Assembly: GCA_905234985.1 (NCBI GenBank)
Contig: CAJOJQ010000030.1
Span: forward strand, 17,035 to 81,034
Origin: an uncultured Christensenellaceae bacterium
Lineage (GTDB): Bacteria; Bacillota; Clostridia; Christensenellales; Aristaeellaceae
DNA length: 64,000 nt
Reading direction: 5' to 3'
This document shows, one piece after another, positions 9,559 to 18,652 of the stretch (positions are counted from its first letter, which is position 1; the number at the start of each line of letters is the position of its first letter). The notes beneath the pieces are model-generated. The model was given only the letters and a program-made list of their open reading frames with translations, had not been told where the DNA came from and ran no database searches. The translations under genes and the position numbers were made by a program.

Positions 9559-10773
9559 ATGAAGCATTTGATTCAGATTCTCTCTTTGGCGATTGCCCTT
9601 TGCATGATTTTCACTTTTGCCGCCTCGGCGGAAACCGCGTCTCCCATCTATTCCGCCAGCGACCTGTTCACCAGCCGGGATTACGAACAGACCGCCGATC
9701 TGACCGGCGCGGTTTCCTACAGCGTTTCCGACGGCCAGGACATCCGCATCACCGCCGCGGGCGTGTACGTACTCACCGGCTCCGCCTCCAACGTGACCGT
9801 GTACGTGGAAGCGGGGAAAGACGATAAGGTGCAAATCGTGCTGAACGGCGTTTCCGTGACCAACACCAATTTCCCCGTGATCTACGTGAAGACCGCCGAC
9901 AAGGTGTTCGTCACCGTCAGCGGCGACAGCGTCCTGTCCGTCACCGGTTCCTTTGCCGCCGACGGCAGCACTAAGACCGACGGCGTGATCTTTTCCAAAA
10001 CCGACCTGACGCTGAACGGCACGGCGTCCCTGACCGTTACATCCACCGATAACGGCGTCGTGTGCAAGGACGACCTGAAAATCACCGGCGGCGCCTACAC
10101 CGTGACCGCTTCCTCCAAGGCCATTGAGGCCAACGATTCCATCCGCGTCGCGGGCGGAGACCTGTACCTGACTGCCGGAACGGACGGTTTGCACGCGGAG
10201 AATGACAGCGATGACACCAAAGGTTACATCTACATCGGCGGCGGCAGCCTGACCATCAGCGCCGGGGACGACGGCATTCATGCCCTGTCCGTGGTGCAGA
10301 TCGACGGCGGCGCCCTGAACATCAAGGCCGCCGAGGGCATTGAAGGCACCTACATCCAATTCAACGGCGGCACGGTCAACATCCAGAGTACCGACGACGG
10401 CGTGAACGCCGCCTATAAATCCAGCGCCTACACTCCCACCGTGGAAATCAACGGCGGCGACATCACCGTGGCCATGGGCGCGGGCGATACGGACGGCATC
10501 GACTCCAACGGCAACATCATCATGAACGGCGGCACCGTCACCGTGACCGGCAACAGCACTTTCGACTATGACGGGGCCGCCCAGTATAACGGCGGCACCA
10601 TCATCGCAAACGGCCAGCAGATCGCTTACATTCCCAACCAGATGATGGGTGGCGGCATGATGGGCGGCGGCTTCGGCGACGGCTGGGGCAACGCCAATAC
10701 CAACGGCGGCTGGGGCGGCAATTTCGGCGGAGGCGGCTTCGGCGGAGGCCGGGGCGGACGCGGCGGCTGGTAA
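9559..10773 (+). CDS. Cthe_2159-like secreted beta-helix carbohydrate-binding protein
   Basis: The 404-residue protein has a signal peptide (CMIFTFAASAE) and a long series of degenerate beta-helix rungs such as GGSLTISAGDDGIHA and GGTVNIQSTDDGVNA. The repeated D-DG-A motif is typical of the DUF4353/Cthe_2159 family of calcium-bound cellulose- or pectin-binding proteins. The last ~50 residues form a methionine/glycine-rich tail (MMGGGMMGGGFGDGWG, then GGFGGGRGGRGG). It lies alone between the GntR gene and a terminator, so it is probably monocistronic. No catalytic residues can be assigned. Confidence 0.8.
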   Translation: MKHLIQILSLAIALCMIFTFAASAETASPIYSASDLFTSRDYEQTADLTGAVSYSVSDGQDIRITAAGVYVLTGSASNVTVYVEAGKDDKVQIVLNGVSVTNTNFPVIYVKTADKVFVTVSGDSVLSVTGSFAADGSTKTDGVIFSKTDLTLNGTASLTVTSTDNGVVCKDDLKITGGAYTVTASSKAIEANDSIRVAGGDLYLTAGTDGLHAENDSDDTKGYIYIGGGSLTISAGDDGIHALSVVQIDGGALNIKAAEGIEGTYIQFNGGTVNIQSTDDGVNAAYKSSAYTPTVEINGGDITVAMGAGDTDGIDSNGNIIMNGGTVTVTGNSTFDYDGAAQYNGGTIIANGQQIAYIPNQMMGGGMMGGGFGDGWGNANTNGGWGGNFGGGGFGGGRGGRGGW

Positions 10774-10774
10774 C

Positions 10775-11186
10775 AAAAAGGGTCGGCTTGTTACTACTCA
10801 GCCTGCGGCTTCGTAGTAACGCGCGGGCGGGTATTGCATACCCCCCGCGAATCCGCAGCCTCAAAGGTCGCAACTCCCCTTCATGGGGAGATTGCTCCCT
10901 TTCGCACGGGCGAAACTCCCGCCACAGGCGGTCGCCCGTGGTTCGTCCCCCCGCACGGTTTTTCCTAAAATTCCTACGGAATTTCCGGGCGGAAAAACCG
11001 CAAGGTAGGAAAATTTCATCTGGTCGTCTTCGCTCCCGCCTGAAATTTTCCGTCCTCGCGGCGTACACGCCGCCGCTGCGGATTTTTAGTCAAGGGGTGT
11101 TCCCCTTGACAATCCCCCTCCGATACCGTTTCTTTCTCGGTTCCACAGGGGGCTGAGTAGTAACGTCGGCTTTGAGTCCGGCCCTT
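10775..11186 (+). terminator. Intrinsic terminator split by an inserted element
   Basis: AAAGGGTCGG just after the beta-helix gene and CCGGCCCTTTTTTTT at about 11177-11191 would form a ten-pair stem with a short CTTTGAGT loop if the bases between them (the MITE and one copy of its 8-bp duplication) were removed. The insertion sits exactly in the loop. Confidence 0.7.
10790..11164. mobile_element. 375-bp MITE-like element with terminal inverted repeats and 8-bp target duplication
   Basis: GTTACTACTCAGCC (10790-10803) is repeated in perfect inverse orientation at 11151-11164 (GGCTGAGTAGTAAC), and the sequence outside is duplicated: GTCGGCTT at 10782-10789 and again at 11165-11172. Perfect 14-bp terminal repeats and an 8-bp direct repeat are what a transposition event leaves. 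No transposase gene is inside; the open frame at 10788-11156 is an arginine/serine-rich translation of the element and shows no domain. An 8-bp duplication is compatible with IS66-, IS256- or ISL3-like transposases acting in trans, but I cannot name the family. Confidence 0.85.
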
Positions 11187-11264
11187 TTTTTTCGCTTGCT
11201 TTTTAGAACGTCCTGCGGTATCATGTCTTTGCGGAAAGATTATCCGGAAAGGACGGAAAGAAAA

Positions 11265-11912
11265 ATGAAAAAAATGATGGCCATTCTGTGCGCTTTGCTG
11301 CTGACCTGCTTTGCATTCGCTGCTTGCGCCGAAGCCCCTGTGTCCAACCTTTACAAGCCGAACACGTCCGAGACGTTCAAGGCCCTGGTGGGGGGGAAGA
11401 GCTTTGAAGCCGGGCTTACCGGGTGGGAGTCGGCCGGTGAGGACGAAGACGCGAAATTCACGATCTCGATCACTGTTTATGAGAGAGACCGGTTTGACGC
11501 AGCGGTGATTGAGAATCTTGAGGCGCGCGATATCCTTTGCTTTGGAGACGGAACGGCCTTTATGGTCATGGAAGTGATTCGCGACGAATTCGGCGTGACC
11601 GTAAAGGATGGCTTCGATAATGGCTATACCTTCTTCAAGACGGAAGACGGAGACGCTTATATCGCGGCAACGGACACTGATCATCCCATCTATACGGAAG
11701 TTTTCACGGTGAAAGTGCCGCTGGAGAAGGACGTGAGCTTCCTGGACGGGAGCGATCCTGAAAACCTGGAAGCGCCTGTGAAATTAGGATTTGATGAACT
11801 GCTAAATCATCTGCTGGAAGGAACGAGCTTTGCTCCGTACAACACCAAGGTCACCTTTGATGAGAACGGAAAACTGGTTGAGTTCCTTTACACTTACTCT
11901 CCCTGGAACTGA
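11265..11912 (+). CDS. Secreted protein of unknown function
   Basis: I place the start at ATG 11265 after GGACGGAAAG; the open frame extends upstream into the terminator region without a signal. The 215 residues begin with a clear signal peptide (MMAILCALLLTCFAFAACAE). The AFAAC stretch resembles a weak lipobox, so it could be a lipoprotein. The mature part is acidic, beta-rich and has no motif I recognise. The sugar-phosphate isomerase gene follows after 25 bases and is probably co-transcribed. Function unknown. Confidence 0.7.
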   Translation: MKKMMAILCALLLTCFAFAACAEAPVSNLYKPNTSETFKALVGGKSFEAGLTGWESAGEDEDAKFTISITVYERDRFDAAVIENLEARDILCFGDGTAFMVMEVIRDEFGVTVKDGFDNGYTFFKTEDGDAYIAATDTDHPIYTEVFTVKVPLEKDVSFLDGSDPENLEAPVKLGFDELLNHLLEGTSFAPYNTKVTFDENGKLVEFLYTYSPWN

Positions 11913-11937
11913 GATTTCTCCGGAAGGATATGAGCCA

Positions 11938-12705
11938 ATGAAAATCGGATTCTGCGCGAAACTGGAGCGGATCGGCGAAGTGGCCGCGGCGGGCTTTGAT
12001 TATATCGAGCCGCAGGTGGCTGCCGCCGTTGCCTGGACAAAGGAAGAGTTTGAAAAGTATCTGGACGCGGTGAAAAACGCGCCCATTCCCGCCCCGTCCT
12101 TCAACGTGCTGTTTCCCGGGGAGATTGCTCTGCTGGGGCCGGACGCCGACGAGCGGGTGATCGTCCGCTATTTGCACGGGGCTTTTGAACGGGTGCAGAA
12201 GTTAGGCGGCAAGGTGGTTGTGTTCGGCAGCGGCAGATGCCGGAAGCGGCCCGAAACCGTGCCCTATGCCGACGCTTTCCGCCGTCTGATTGAAATCACC
12301 CGGCTGATTGGCGAAATCGCCGCGCAGTATGGGATCACCATCGTGATCGAACCCCTGAACCGGGGCGAAACCAACATGATCAATTCCGTGGCGGAAGGGG
12401 CCTGCCTGGCCGCTGCCGCAAACCATCCCAACGTGAAGCTGCTGGCGGATTATTACCATGTGGCCGTGGAAGGCCACGCGCCGGAGGATCTGGCCCGGGT
12501 GGGCGGCATCGCCCATTGCCATATCGCCACGCTGAAGGGCCGCCGCGCGCCGCTGGACGCGGAGGACGGATTCAAAACAATGTTCGCCGCCATGAAGCAA
12601 ACTGGTTATGACGGGCTGATCAGCGTGGAAGGCGGCATCGACGATTTGGGCAGGGACGGTCCCGCGTGCGTCCGCCTGCTGAAAAAGCTGTGGGAAGAAG
12701 CATAA
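11938..12705 (+). CDS. Sugar phosphate isomerase/epimerase (AP endonuclease 2-like TIM barrel)
   Basis: From ATG 11938 (GGAAGGAT upstream) the 255-residue protein is a single xylose-isomerase-like TIM barrel. The blocks GFDYIEPQ, VVVFGSG, IVIEPLNRGETN, LLADYYHVAVEG, HCHIATLKGR and GLISVEGG place the metal-binding Glu, Asp, His and Glu at the strand ends used by hydroxypyruvate isomerase, IolE and related enzymes. The substrate cannot be deduced. The gene ends at a bidirectional terminator facing the convergent envelope operon. Confidence 0.88.
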   Translation: MKIGFCAKLERIGEVAAAGFDYIEPQVAAAVAWTKEEFEKYLDAVKNAPIPAPSFNVLFPGEIALLGPDADERVIVRYLHGAFERVQKLGGKVVVFGSGRCRKRPETVPYADAFRRLIEITRLIGEIAAQYGITIVIEPLNRGETNMINSVAEGACLAAAANHPNVKLLADYYHVAVEGHAPEDLARVGGIAHCHIATLKGRRAPLDAEDGFKTMFAAMKQTGYDGLISVEGGIDDLGRDGPACVRLLKKLWEEA

Positions 12706-12715
12706 TCGAATCAAC

Positions 12716-12764
12716 AAAACAACGGCCAGTACACATTTCTGATGTGAACCGACCGTTGTTTTTT
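12716..12764. terminator. Bidirectional terminator between convergent operons
   Basis: AAAACAACGG (12716-12725) pairs perfectly with CCGTTGTTTT (12753-12762), with an inner CACAT/ATGTG pairing, and T runs lie on both strands. It separates the isomerase gene from the end of the eight-gene envelope operon. Confidence 0.85.
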
Positions 12765-12768
12765 GCAA

Positions 12769-15036
12769 TCATTTCAGGCAAAGGGCGATTTCCCCGCCCG
12801 CGCTGCGGTAGCTGATCAGTGCCGTTTGGCTGGCCCCGTCATACTGCCAGGAAATGTCGGTTTCATCCGACCGGCAGGCGGCGGGAACGAAGGGCAGGCG
12901 CAGGCGGATATACACCAGCACCTGATCCGCCGCGTGGACGCGGAGGCAAAGGGAAGAATCGCCGATTTCCGCGCTGACGATGCGGGCGGCGGTGGCGATC
13001 ACGGCGAAACGGCCTTTTTCCAGCCGATCCAGATCATACAGCAGCGCCCCGTCTCCCGGATTCACCGTTTTCCGGGAAATGACAGGGTAGCCGTCCGCCA
13101 ACAGATCCACGAAGCGGCCCTCGAAAGTCTTCGGGTCGTCCAGCGCGCTTTCCTCCAACACCTGGCAAATGACGTATGGACCCCGCCGGAGGGTGATGTG
13201 GTTGCTGTACGCCCAGTCCACGCCCCCCTCCCGGAGGGTGTTTTTTATCAGCGTCCGCCATTGATCGGCCTCCGCTTTTCGCAGGCAGAGGGCGGCGGGC
13301 ATATGGTTCCAGACGATCACTCGACCCCGGCCCGCGGGGAAAGCGCCGTCCTCCGGCTTCCGGGGCAGGCCCAGCAGCTCAAACAGGTGCTGCATGGGGT
13401 GGGTGTACCCCTGATCCCGCCACCAGGAGCGGACGGCGTGGAAGGGATCGCCGCCGTCGCCCACGCAGATCAGGCAGCCGCCTCCGCGCACCCAGGCCGC
13501 CAGGGCGTCGTGGATGTCCGGGAACAGGGGCTTCATGAATTCGTAGCTGAGGATGGCGAAGCGGAATTCTTTCAGATAGTCCGGGAACCGGCGCACGTTG
13601 TCCAACTGCACGGGGCGGATGGGCAGGCCGTATTTCAGCAGGGGCAGGGCCAGGCCGTAAAAGTGGGGGAAGGCGGAGCTTTCGATCAGGGTGTTCATCC
13701 CCGCCGCGTCCTGATCGAGGTTTTCCATATAGGCGCGGGAACGGGCGGACTTTTCGGCGATTTCTTCCGGGGACGCGATTTCCGAGTTTTTCACGATCAG
13801 GCTGTACAGCCCTTCTTCCGACCCGGCGGTGGGAATTTGATCCGGGAAGGCGCGCTGATAGAGGCAGGAATCCGACAGGAAAAGCCCTACCGGCTCCCGC
13901 ACGCCCTCAAATTGCCAATCCGGCTGCTCCATATCCCCGAACAGCTGGAACATGCCGGAAAGGAGCGTGCGGTAGCTGTCCGGAATGGGCTTGGCGTCCG
14001 CCGCCGCGAAGCTGGTTTCGTCCTTTTCGCCGATTTTGGGCTGCACCCGGGGATAGCGGCCCTCAAACACCCGCCGGGGCCAGGGGCAGACCTCATAATG
14101 CCACACCTGGGGATGCAGCAGGGAGGCAATGGCGGTTTTCAGATAATTGTACCGGTAGTTTTCCCAGGTGTAGGCGGGATTGTCCTCGATGGGATCGTTC
14201 AGGAACCACATCCGGCGGCCCGTGCCCCGGCTGAACTCCTGCATGACCCCGTATTCCAAATACGCCGTTTCAAAGGTGCGCTCCCGGTACAGGCCCTCGT
14301 ACACGTTGGCTACCCGGCTGGTGCCCGTCCAGACCTGGGCGATGTAGCCGTCCACCGTGGGAATGCCGATCAGGCTGGCTTCCGGGCTGAGGATTTTCCA
14401 TTGGGTGTAATTGAGCAGGCTGTGGGTGGGCACGTAAAAGCGCAGGTCGCGGCCATATTTTTCCAGGGCGTAGGCTTTCAGGGCGGCGCTGATACGGGCC
14501 AGGGTCTGGGCGTACAATTCCGCTTTCAGCCGGGCGCAGCGCCAATGAGCGTCTATCCCGGCGTGCTGGGGCACAAAGGGTTCTCCATACCGGGCATCGT
14601 ACGCCCTTTGGAAGGCGGGGGAATACCCGCTTCGATCCCAGAACTCCGGTTCCTCCATGTGAATGGCAAGCACGCCTAAGTCCACGGCGATTTTCAGCCG
14701 TTCGATGAGATAATCCGCAAAGGCGTCGGTGGGCGTCATGTAGGGCACGCGGGGGCCGTGCAGCACCATCTGGCCGTCCCGTTCCCGTTGGGCTTCGTCC
14801 CAGTGGTCATGGCCGTCCCAGCCGCCGTCCAGGTAATCCTGGTAATCCCCCCAGGAAATGCCCGTCATCAGGTGTACCGGGTAGCCCGCGCCCGCGAATT
14901 GCCTGATCCGCTCCGGCATGGTCTCATCCGTGCCGTACACCATCACAAAATCACACTTGAGGTCAATGGCCGGGGTGAGGGGCCTGCTTTCCTGATAGCC
15001 CGTTTTTTCCTCTTCGTTTTTCCGAATGTACGCCAT
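12769..15036 (-). CDS. Large glycoside-hydrolase-like protein (TIM barrel plus amidotransferase-like domain)
   Basis: The start is taken at ATG 15036, ten bases after GGAGG; the frame is open further upstream but lacks a ribosome-binding site. The 755 residues begin with a barrel-like domain (DFVMVYGTDETMPERIRQF, LGVLAIHMEEPEFWDRSG, LIGIPTVDGYIAQVW). The EEPEFW segment is where a glycosidase acid/base could sit. Residues near 480-580 (FRFAILSYEFMKPLFPDIH, then GGGCLICVGDGGDPF) resemble the glutamine-amidotransferase-like domain found in beta-galactosidase-type enzymes. There is no signal peptide. It is the last gene of the envelope operon, so a role in turnover of the surface glycan is an inference; the enzyme family is not firmly recognised. 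Confidence 0.55.
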   Translation of the reverse strand: MAYIRKNEEEKTGYQESRPLTPAIDLKCDFVMVYGTDETMPERIRQFAGAGYPVHLMTGISWGDYQDYLDGGWDGHDHWDEAQRERDGQMVLHGPRVPYMTPTDAFADYLIERLKIAVDLGVLAIHMEEPEFWDRSGYSPAFQRAYDARYGEPFVPQHAGIDAHWRCARLKAELYAQTLARISAALKAYALEKYGRDLRFYVPTHSLLNYTQWKILSPEASLIGIPTVDGYIAQVWTGTSRVANVYEGLYRERTFETAYLEYGVMQEFSRGTGRRMWFLNDPIEDNPAYTWENYRYNYLKTAIASLLHPQVWHYEVCPWPRRVFEGRYPRVQPKIGEKDETSFAAADAKPIPDSYRTLLSGMFQLFGDMEQPDWQFEGVREPVGLFLSDSCLYQRAFPDQIPTAGSEEGLYSLIVKNSEIASPEEIAEKSARSRAYMENLDQDAAGMNTLIESSAFPHFYGLALPLLKYGLPIRPVQLDNVRRFPDYLKEFRFAILSYEFMKPLFPDIHDALAAWVRGGGCLICVGDGGDPFHAVRSWWRDQGYTHPMQHLFELLGLPRKPEDGAFPAGRGRVIVWNHMPAALCLRKAEADQWRTLIKNTLREGGVDWAYSNHITLRRGPYVICQVLEESALDDPKTFEGRFVDLLADGYPVISRKTVNPGDGALLYDLDRLEKGRFAVIATAARIVSAEIGDSSLCLRVHAADQVLVYIRLRLPFVPAACRSDETDISWQYDGASQTALISYRSAGGEIALCLK

Positions 15037-15065
15037 GGCCGGCCATCCTCCGTTTTCGGGGCGCT

Positions 15066-15947
15066 TTACTGCTCGTAGAAGAACAGGCCCTCGCTGGTGA
15101 GATACCGCACGTAGTTGGCGAACAGGTCCTTTATCTGCCGGGCAAATTCCGCTTCCTCCGGGCAAGGCGCGCCGTTATACCCCCCCTGGGCCAGCAGCTC
15201 CTGCCACGCACTTTCCCCGCAGGCCGCTTTCACCGCCTGCCACACGGCCAGGGAGAACGCGTCCGACGCGCCCGCCTGGGCGAAAACGCCCTGTCCGATC
15301 CCCGGAAGATTCGCGGAGAACAGCCGCTGGTACCCCGCCGCCTCCTTCGGCAGCATGGCGGCGCTGAACACCGCGATGTCCGGCGCGCCGTTTTTCGCTT
15401 CCTCCGCGGCTTCTTCGTAATCCATGTAAAAGTTTTGGTCCACATACAGATCCTTTGTCGCTTCCAGCACCAGGTAATCGTTGTGGCTGGCTTCGATCAG
15501 GCGGGCGATGAAAAGTTCATAGGCGTTTTCCTCGGTATAGGCCAAAAGGCTCTCCGGCGTGATCTCGGCCAGGGCTTCCAGCACGGCGGGAGCGGCGTAG
15601 AAATCGCTGTCCGAGGCGGCAACCTGGGTCAAAGGCCGCAGGGCGACGCGCAGATCCTGGTCGATATAGCCCTGCAGGGAAAGGATCATGACATCCTGAC
15701 AGCACAGAAGAAGCGCTTCATCGGGATCGGGCAGGGCCAGGAAAGCGTTTGCGGCCTCGGCGATATCGGAAAACCGCATCACCTGAACCTTCTGGCCCAG
15801 GGCCGTTTCTAACTGTCCGGCCAGATAATCGCTCATGGCCGCCTCCGCGGGGCAGTCGGCATAGGGGTCCACCAGGGTCACGTCCGCCAGGGCGGAGGAC
15901 ATCGAAACGACCAGGATCAGCAGCAGAATCAGGGACAGTTTTTTCAT
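15066..15947 (-). CDS. Secreted protein resembling a periplasmic-binding fold
   Basis: From ATG 15947 (AGGAGAGAAC upstream) 293 residues are encoded: a signal peptide (LILLLILVVSMSSALAD) followed by an alpha/beta sequence. The order TLVDPYADC, ALGQKVQVMRFSDI, DEALLLCCQDVMI and APDIAVFSAAML recalls substrate-binding proteins such as tripartite tricarboxylate receptors, but the match is loose. It lies 17 bases downstream of the MBOAT gene and 29 bases before the glycosidase-like gene, so it belongs to the same operon. It could bind a surface glycan component. Function not established. Confidence 0.6.
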   Translation of the reverse strand: MKKLSLILLLILVVSMSSALADVTLVDPYADCPAEAAMSDYLAGQLETALGQKVQVMRFSDIAEAANAFLALPDPDEALLLCCQDVMILSLQGYIDQDLRVALRPLTQVAASDSDFYAAPAVLEALAEITPESLLAYTEENAYELFIARLIEASHNDYLVLEATKDLYVDQNFYMDYEEAAEEAKNGAPDIAVFSAAMLPKEAAGYQRLFSANLPGIGQGVFAQAGASDAFSLAVWQAVKAACGESAWQELLAQGGYNGAPCPEEAEFARQIKDLFANYVRYLTSEGLFFYEQ

Positions 15948-15964
15948 GGTGTTCTCTCCTTTGA

Positions 15965-17359
15965 TCAGAATCGGAAGTAAATGAAGGGGTTGTAGGTCGC
16001 GCCCAGCAGCAGCGCCACGCACAGGGCAAACAGCAGGATATCCCCCGCCGTGCAGCCGATTTCCGAAAGCCTTGGCGGCAGCTTTTTCCGCAGCCACGCG
16101 GCCAGGGGCAGGCAGCCCACGCAGGCGGGGATCAGCAGGAACAGGGGATACAGCGCGTCGTGATGGGAAAGTAGGAAGCCCGCCGTTGTCCCGTCGAAGC
16201 GGAACAGGCCCGCAAAAGCCGCCCCGATCTGCTCCAGGGATTCCAGGCGGAAAATGATCCATCCGCCTAACACGATCAGCAGCAGGCACACGTGGCGGAG
16301 AACGGCGGGAACCTTCATCAGCCGTTCCCTGCCCAGCAGCTTTTCAAGCAGCAGGAAAACGAAATAATACAGCCCCCACAGGATGAAATTCCAGGAAGCG
16401 CCGTGCCACAGGCCCGTCAGCGCCCACACAGCCAGCATGTTCAGCGCCGTGCGCGCCATGCCCCGGCGGCTGCCGCCCAGGGGGATATACACGTAATCCC
16501 GGAAGCAGGAACTCAAAGAAATGTGCCATCTGCGCCAGAAATCCGTGACCGAGGAAGCGATATAGGGGTAATTGAAATTTTCCAGGAAATGAAAGCCGAA
16601 CATGCGGCCCATGCCGATAGCCATATCGCTGTAACCGGAAAAATCATAATAAATTTGCAGCATGTAGGCGATCGCCCCCAGCCACAGCGCGCCGCCGGAG
16701 AGCAGCGCCGCCTGATCGAACACCGTATCGGCCAGCATGGCCATGGCGTTGGCGAACACCACCTTTTTGCCCAGGCCGATCACGAACCGGTGCAGCCCCT
16801 GGGTAAACAAATCGAAGCTCTCTTCCCGGTGATCCAGCTCCTCCGCCACCGTCTGATACCGCACGATGGGCCCGGCCACCAGCTGGGGAAACAGGCAGAT
16901 ATAGGTGGCCAGCTTCAGCAGGCTCCTTTGGGGCGGCGTTTCCCGGCGGTACACGTCGGCCATGTAGCTGATGATCTGGAAGGTGAAAAAGCTGATGCCG
17001 ATGGGCAAACTTACCTGCAAGGCGGGCATGGGCACGCCCAGCAGCGCTTCTAAGTTGCGCAGCACGAAGTCCCCGTACTTGAAAAAGCCGATGGCCCCCA
17101 AATCCGCGATGAGGGCGGCGGTCAGAAGCAGGCTTCGGGCCGGTTTGTTTTTCGCCCTGCCCATGGCAAGCGCCAGCCCGTAATTGATCAGGATCAGCCC
17201 GATCATCAGGAACAGGTACACCGGTTCGCCCCAGGCGTAAAACACCAGGGAAAACAGGCACAGCACCGCGTTCTTGGCCCGGACGCCCCGCACGAGAAAA
17301 TAGCAGATCAGCACGCAGGGCAGGAACACCAGCAGGAAGACCAGGCTGGAAAATACCAT
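15965..17359 (-). CDS. MBOAT-family membrane O-acyltransferase (AlgI/DltB-like)
   Basis: The 464-residue polytopic protein has about eleven hydrophobic segments and the MBOAT signatures ISFFTFQIISYMADVYR, CLFPQLVAGPIVRY, DFWRRWHISLSSCFRDYVYI and the catalytic-histidine block LTGLWHGASWNF. AlgI, PatA and DltB move acyl groups across the membrane to a partner that transfers them to a surface polymer. The ATG at 17359 shares one base with the stop of the DHHW gene (TGATG), so the two are coupled. With three DHHW proteins in the same operon this is the likely membrane half of an exopolysaccharide or wall-polymer O-acetylation machine. Confidence 0.93.
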   Translation of the reverse strand: MVFSSLVFLLVFLPCVLICYFLVRGVRAKNAVLCLFSLVFYAWGEPVYLFLMIGLILINYGLALAMGRAKNKPARSLLLTAALIADLGAIGFFKYGDFVLRNLEALLGVPMPALQVSLPIGISFFTFQIISYMADVYRRETPPQRSLLKLATYICLFPQLVAGPIVRYQTVAEELDHREESFDLFTQGLHRFVIGLGKKVVFANAMAMLADTVFDQAALLSGGALWLGAIAYMLQIYYDFSGYSDMAIGMGRMFGFHFLENFNYPYIASSVTDFWRRWHISLSSCFRDYVYIPLGGSRRGMARTALNMLAVWALTGLWHGASWNFILWGLYYFVFLLLEKLLGRERLMKVPAVLRHVCLLLIVLGGWIIFRLESLEQIGAAFAGLFRFDGTTAGFLLSHHDALYPLFLLIPACVGCLPLAAWLRKKLPPRLSEIGCTAGDILLFALCVALLLGATYNPFIYFRF

Positions 17360-18552
17360 CAGCGATCCGCCTCCTGTTCCCATTCCCCGCCGAACAGGAC
17401 GATATCGCCCATCATCAGCAGGGTGTCGATGTCATGCTCCCGGATGTACGCGTTCACGTCGAAGGGCTTGCCCATATCCTGCTGATAATAGCGCATATCG
17501 ATGATGCAGGTCTGGTCAAAATGGTTGGCTAACAGCAGGTTGATGGGATTGGAATAGGAATCGGCGATGACCAGCAGGTTCCGGCCATGGGAAGAACCGT
17601 TGTCCAGCAGGATCTCGCCGTAATCGCCGCCGTAGTAATAGGCGTAGTGGTTGCGCAGCTCGTCGGTGGGGAAACGATCCTTTTCATACAGGGCGGCGTG
17701 GCCGTACTGGCCCTTTTTGCCGCTGAGGGTGGTTTTGATTTTAGCGGAGGGATAGGAATACACCGAGAAAAGCTCCTCCGCGCACAGGGTTTTGGTTTGG
17801 CGGGCATAGGAACCGTTGAAAACCACATTGAACGTCCATTCCTTTTCCACCGGCAGCGTTTCCTCCTGCTCGCCCAGCAGCAGGGCGACGATCTGGCGGT
17901 AGCCCGCGTCCGCGCCCCGGCGGTTCCAGTGGTGGTCAGTCTGGTAGAAATTCTGGCAGAAGGCTTCGTAATCCGGCACGGAAAAACAGCCGTACCCGTC
18001 GGCGGCGTAGCAGGAACGGATGGCGTCAAAAAGCCCGCTGTTTTCCCCGTCGGACAGGGAAAAATCCTGGGCGCGGGAATTGCGGATGAAATAGACGTAT
18101 TTTTTTACATTCTCCGCGCTGTTGAACAGTTCGGCGTTTTCAAGCATTTGCCCGGCGCACGCATCCGCCTGCCAGGGCTTTTCCACGATGCGATGATCGT
18201 CGTCGCCGTAATGATAATAGCCCGGCGTGATTTCCCGGTATTCCGCCCCGCTTTGGGGGGCTACGGAAAGCAGCAGGGTACTTTCCGCCTGATAAACGGT
18301 GTTCTGGGCGGTGAGTACCCGGTCCTTGATGTCCTCGCCGAAGGGATATTGATCCCCTAAGGCGCTTTCCAGGCCGTCCTGGAATTCGCCGGACAGAAAG
18401 GATTGCAGGGTGAGGGCGGGGAAGCGGGCCAGCGTCCGGTTTTCATTCTGGGAAACCGTCAGCTCTCCCCGAAAAAGAACGCCCAGTATCATCAAAACGG
18501 GCAGCGCACAGCCGATGATCAGCGCGTAACCCGAAATCCTGTTGTGTTTCAT
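17359..18552 (-). CDS. DHHW-family protein, AlgJ/AlgX-like acetyltransferase partner (third in operon)
   Basis: From ATG 18552 behind AAGGGAG, 397 residues: one N-terminal membrane helix (ISGYALIIGCALPVLMILGV), the SQNENRTLARFP segment typical of AlgJ/DHHW proteins, the eponymous YQTDHHWNRRGA motif near residue 190, and the SGNH-type block NLLVIADSYSNPINLLLA near residue 335. The Asp-Ser pair and the DHHW histidine match the expected catalytic set. AlgJ/AlgX proteins accept acetyl groups from the MBOAT protein and transfer them to polysaccharide. It is translationally coupled to the MBOAT gene, and of the three paralogues here it is the only one with a full-length AlgJ-like N-terminus. Confidence 0.88.
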   Translation of the reverse strand: MKHNRISGYALIIGCALPVLMILGVLFRGELTVSQNENRTLARFPALTLQSFLSGEFQDGLESALGDQYPFGEDIKDRVLTAQNTVYQAESTLLLSVAPQSGAEYREITPGYYHYGDDDHRIVEKPWQADACAGQMLENAELFNSAENVKKYVYFIRNSRAQDFSLSDGENSGLFDAIRSCYAADGYGCFSVPDYEAFCQNFYQTDHHWNRRGADAGYRQIVALLLGEQEETLPVEKEWTFNVVFNGSYARQTKTLCAEELFSVYSYPSAKIKTTLSGKKGQYGHAALYEKDRFPTDELRNHYAYYYGGDYGEILLDNGSSHGRNLLVIADSYSNPINLLLANHFDQTCIIDMRYYQQDMGKPFDVNAYIREHDIDTLLMMGDIVLFGGEWEQEADR

Positions 18553-18652
18553 GGTACTCCCTTCCGAATAAAATGCAGGATGAATCAAGGGTATTGTATG
18601 CTCCGGGGCAAGGAGTTGTCAAGAACCTTTCTGGCCGAATCCGGAAGGCGCT

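Noticed and set aside
10788..11156. 122-codon frame inside the MITE-like element
   Set aside because: It covers nearly the whole element, has no ribosome-binding site or domain, and is explained by the element lacking stops in that frame.
12763..14679. 638-codon plus-strand open frame opposite the glycosidase-like gene
   Set aside because: It is an antisense shadow of the GC-rich minus-strand gene, with low-complexity histidine/glycine/glutamine translation and no Shine-Dalgarno.
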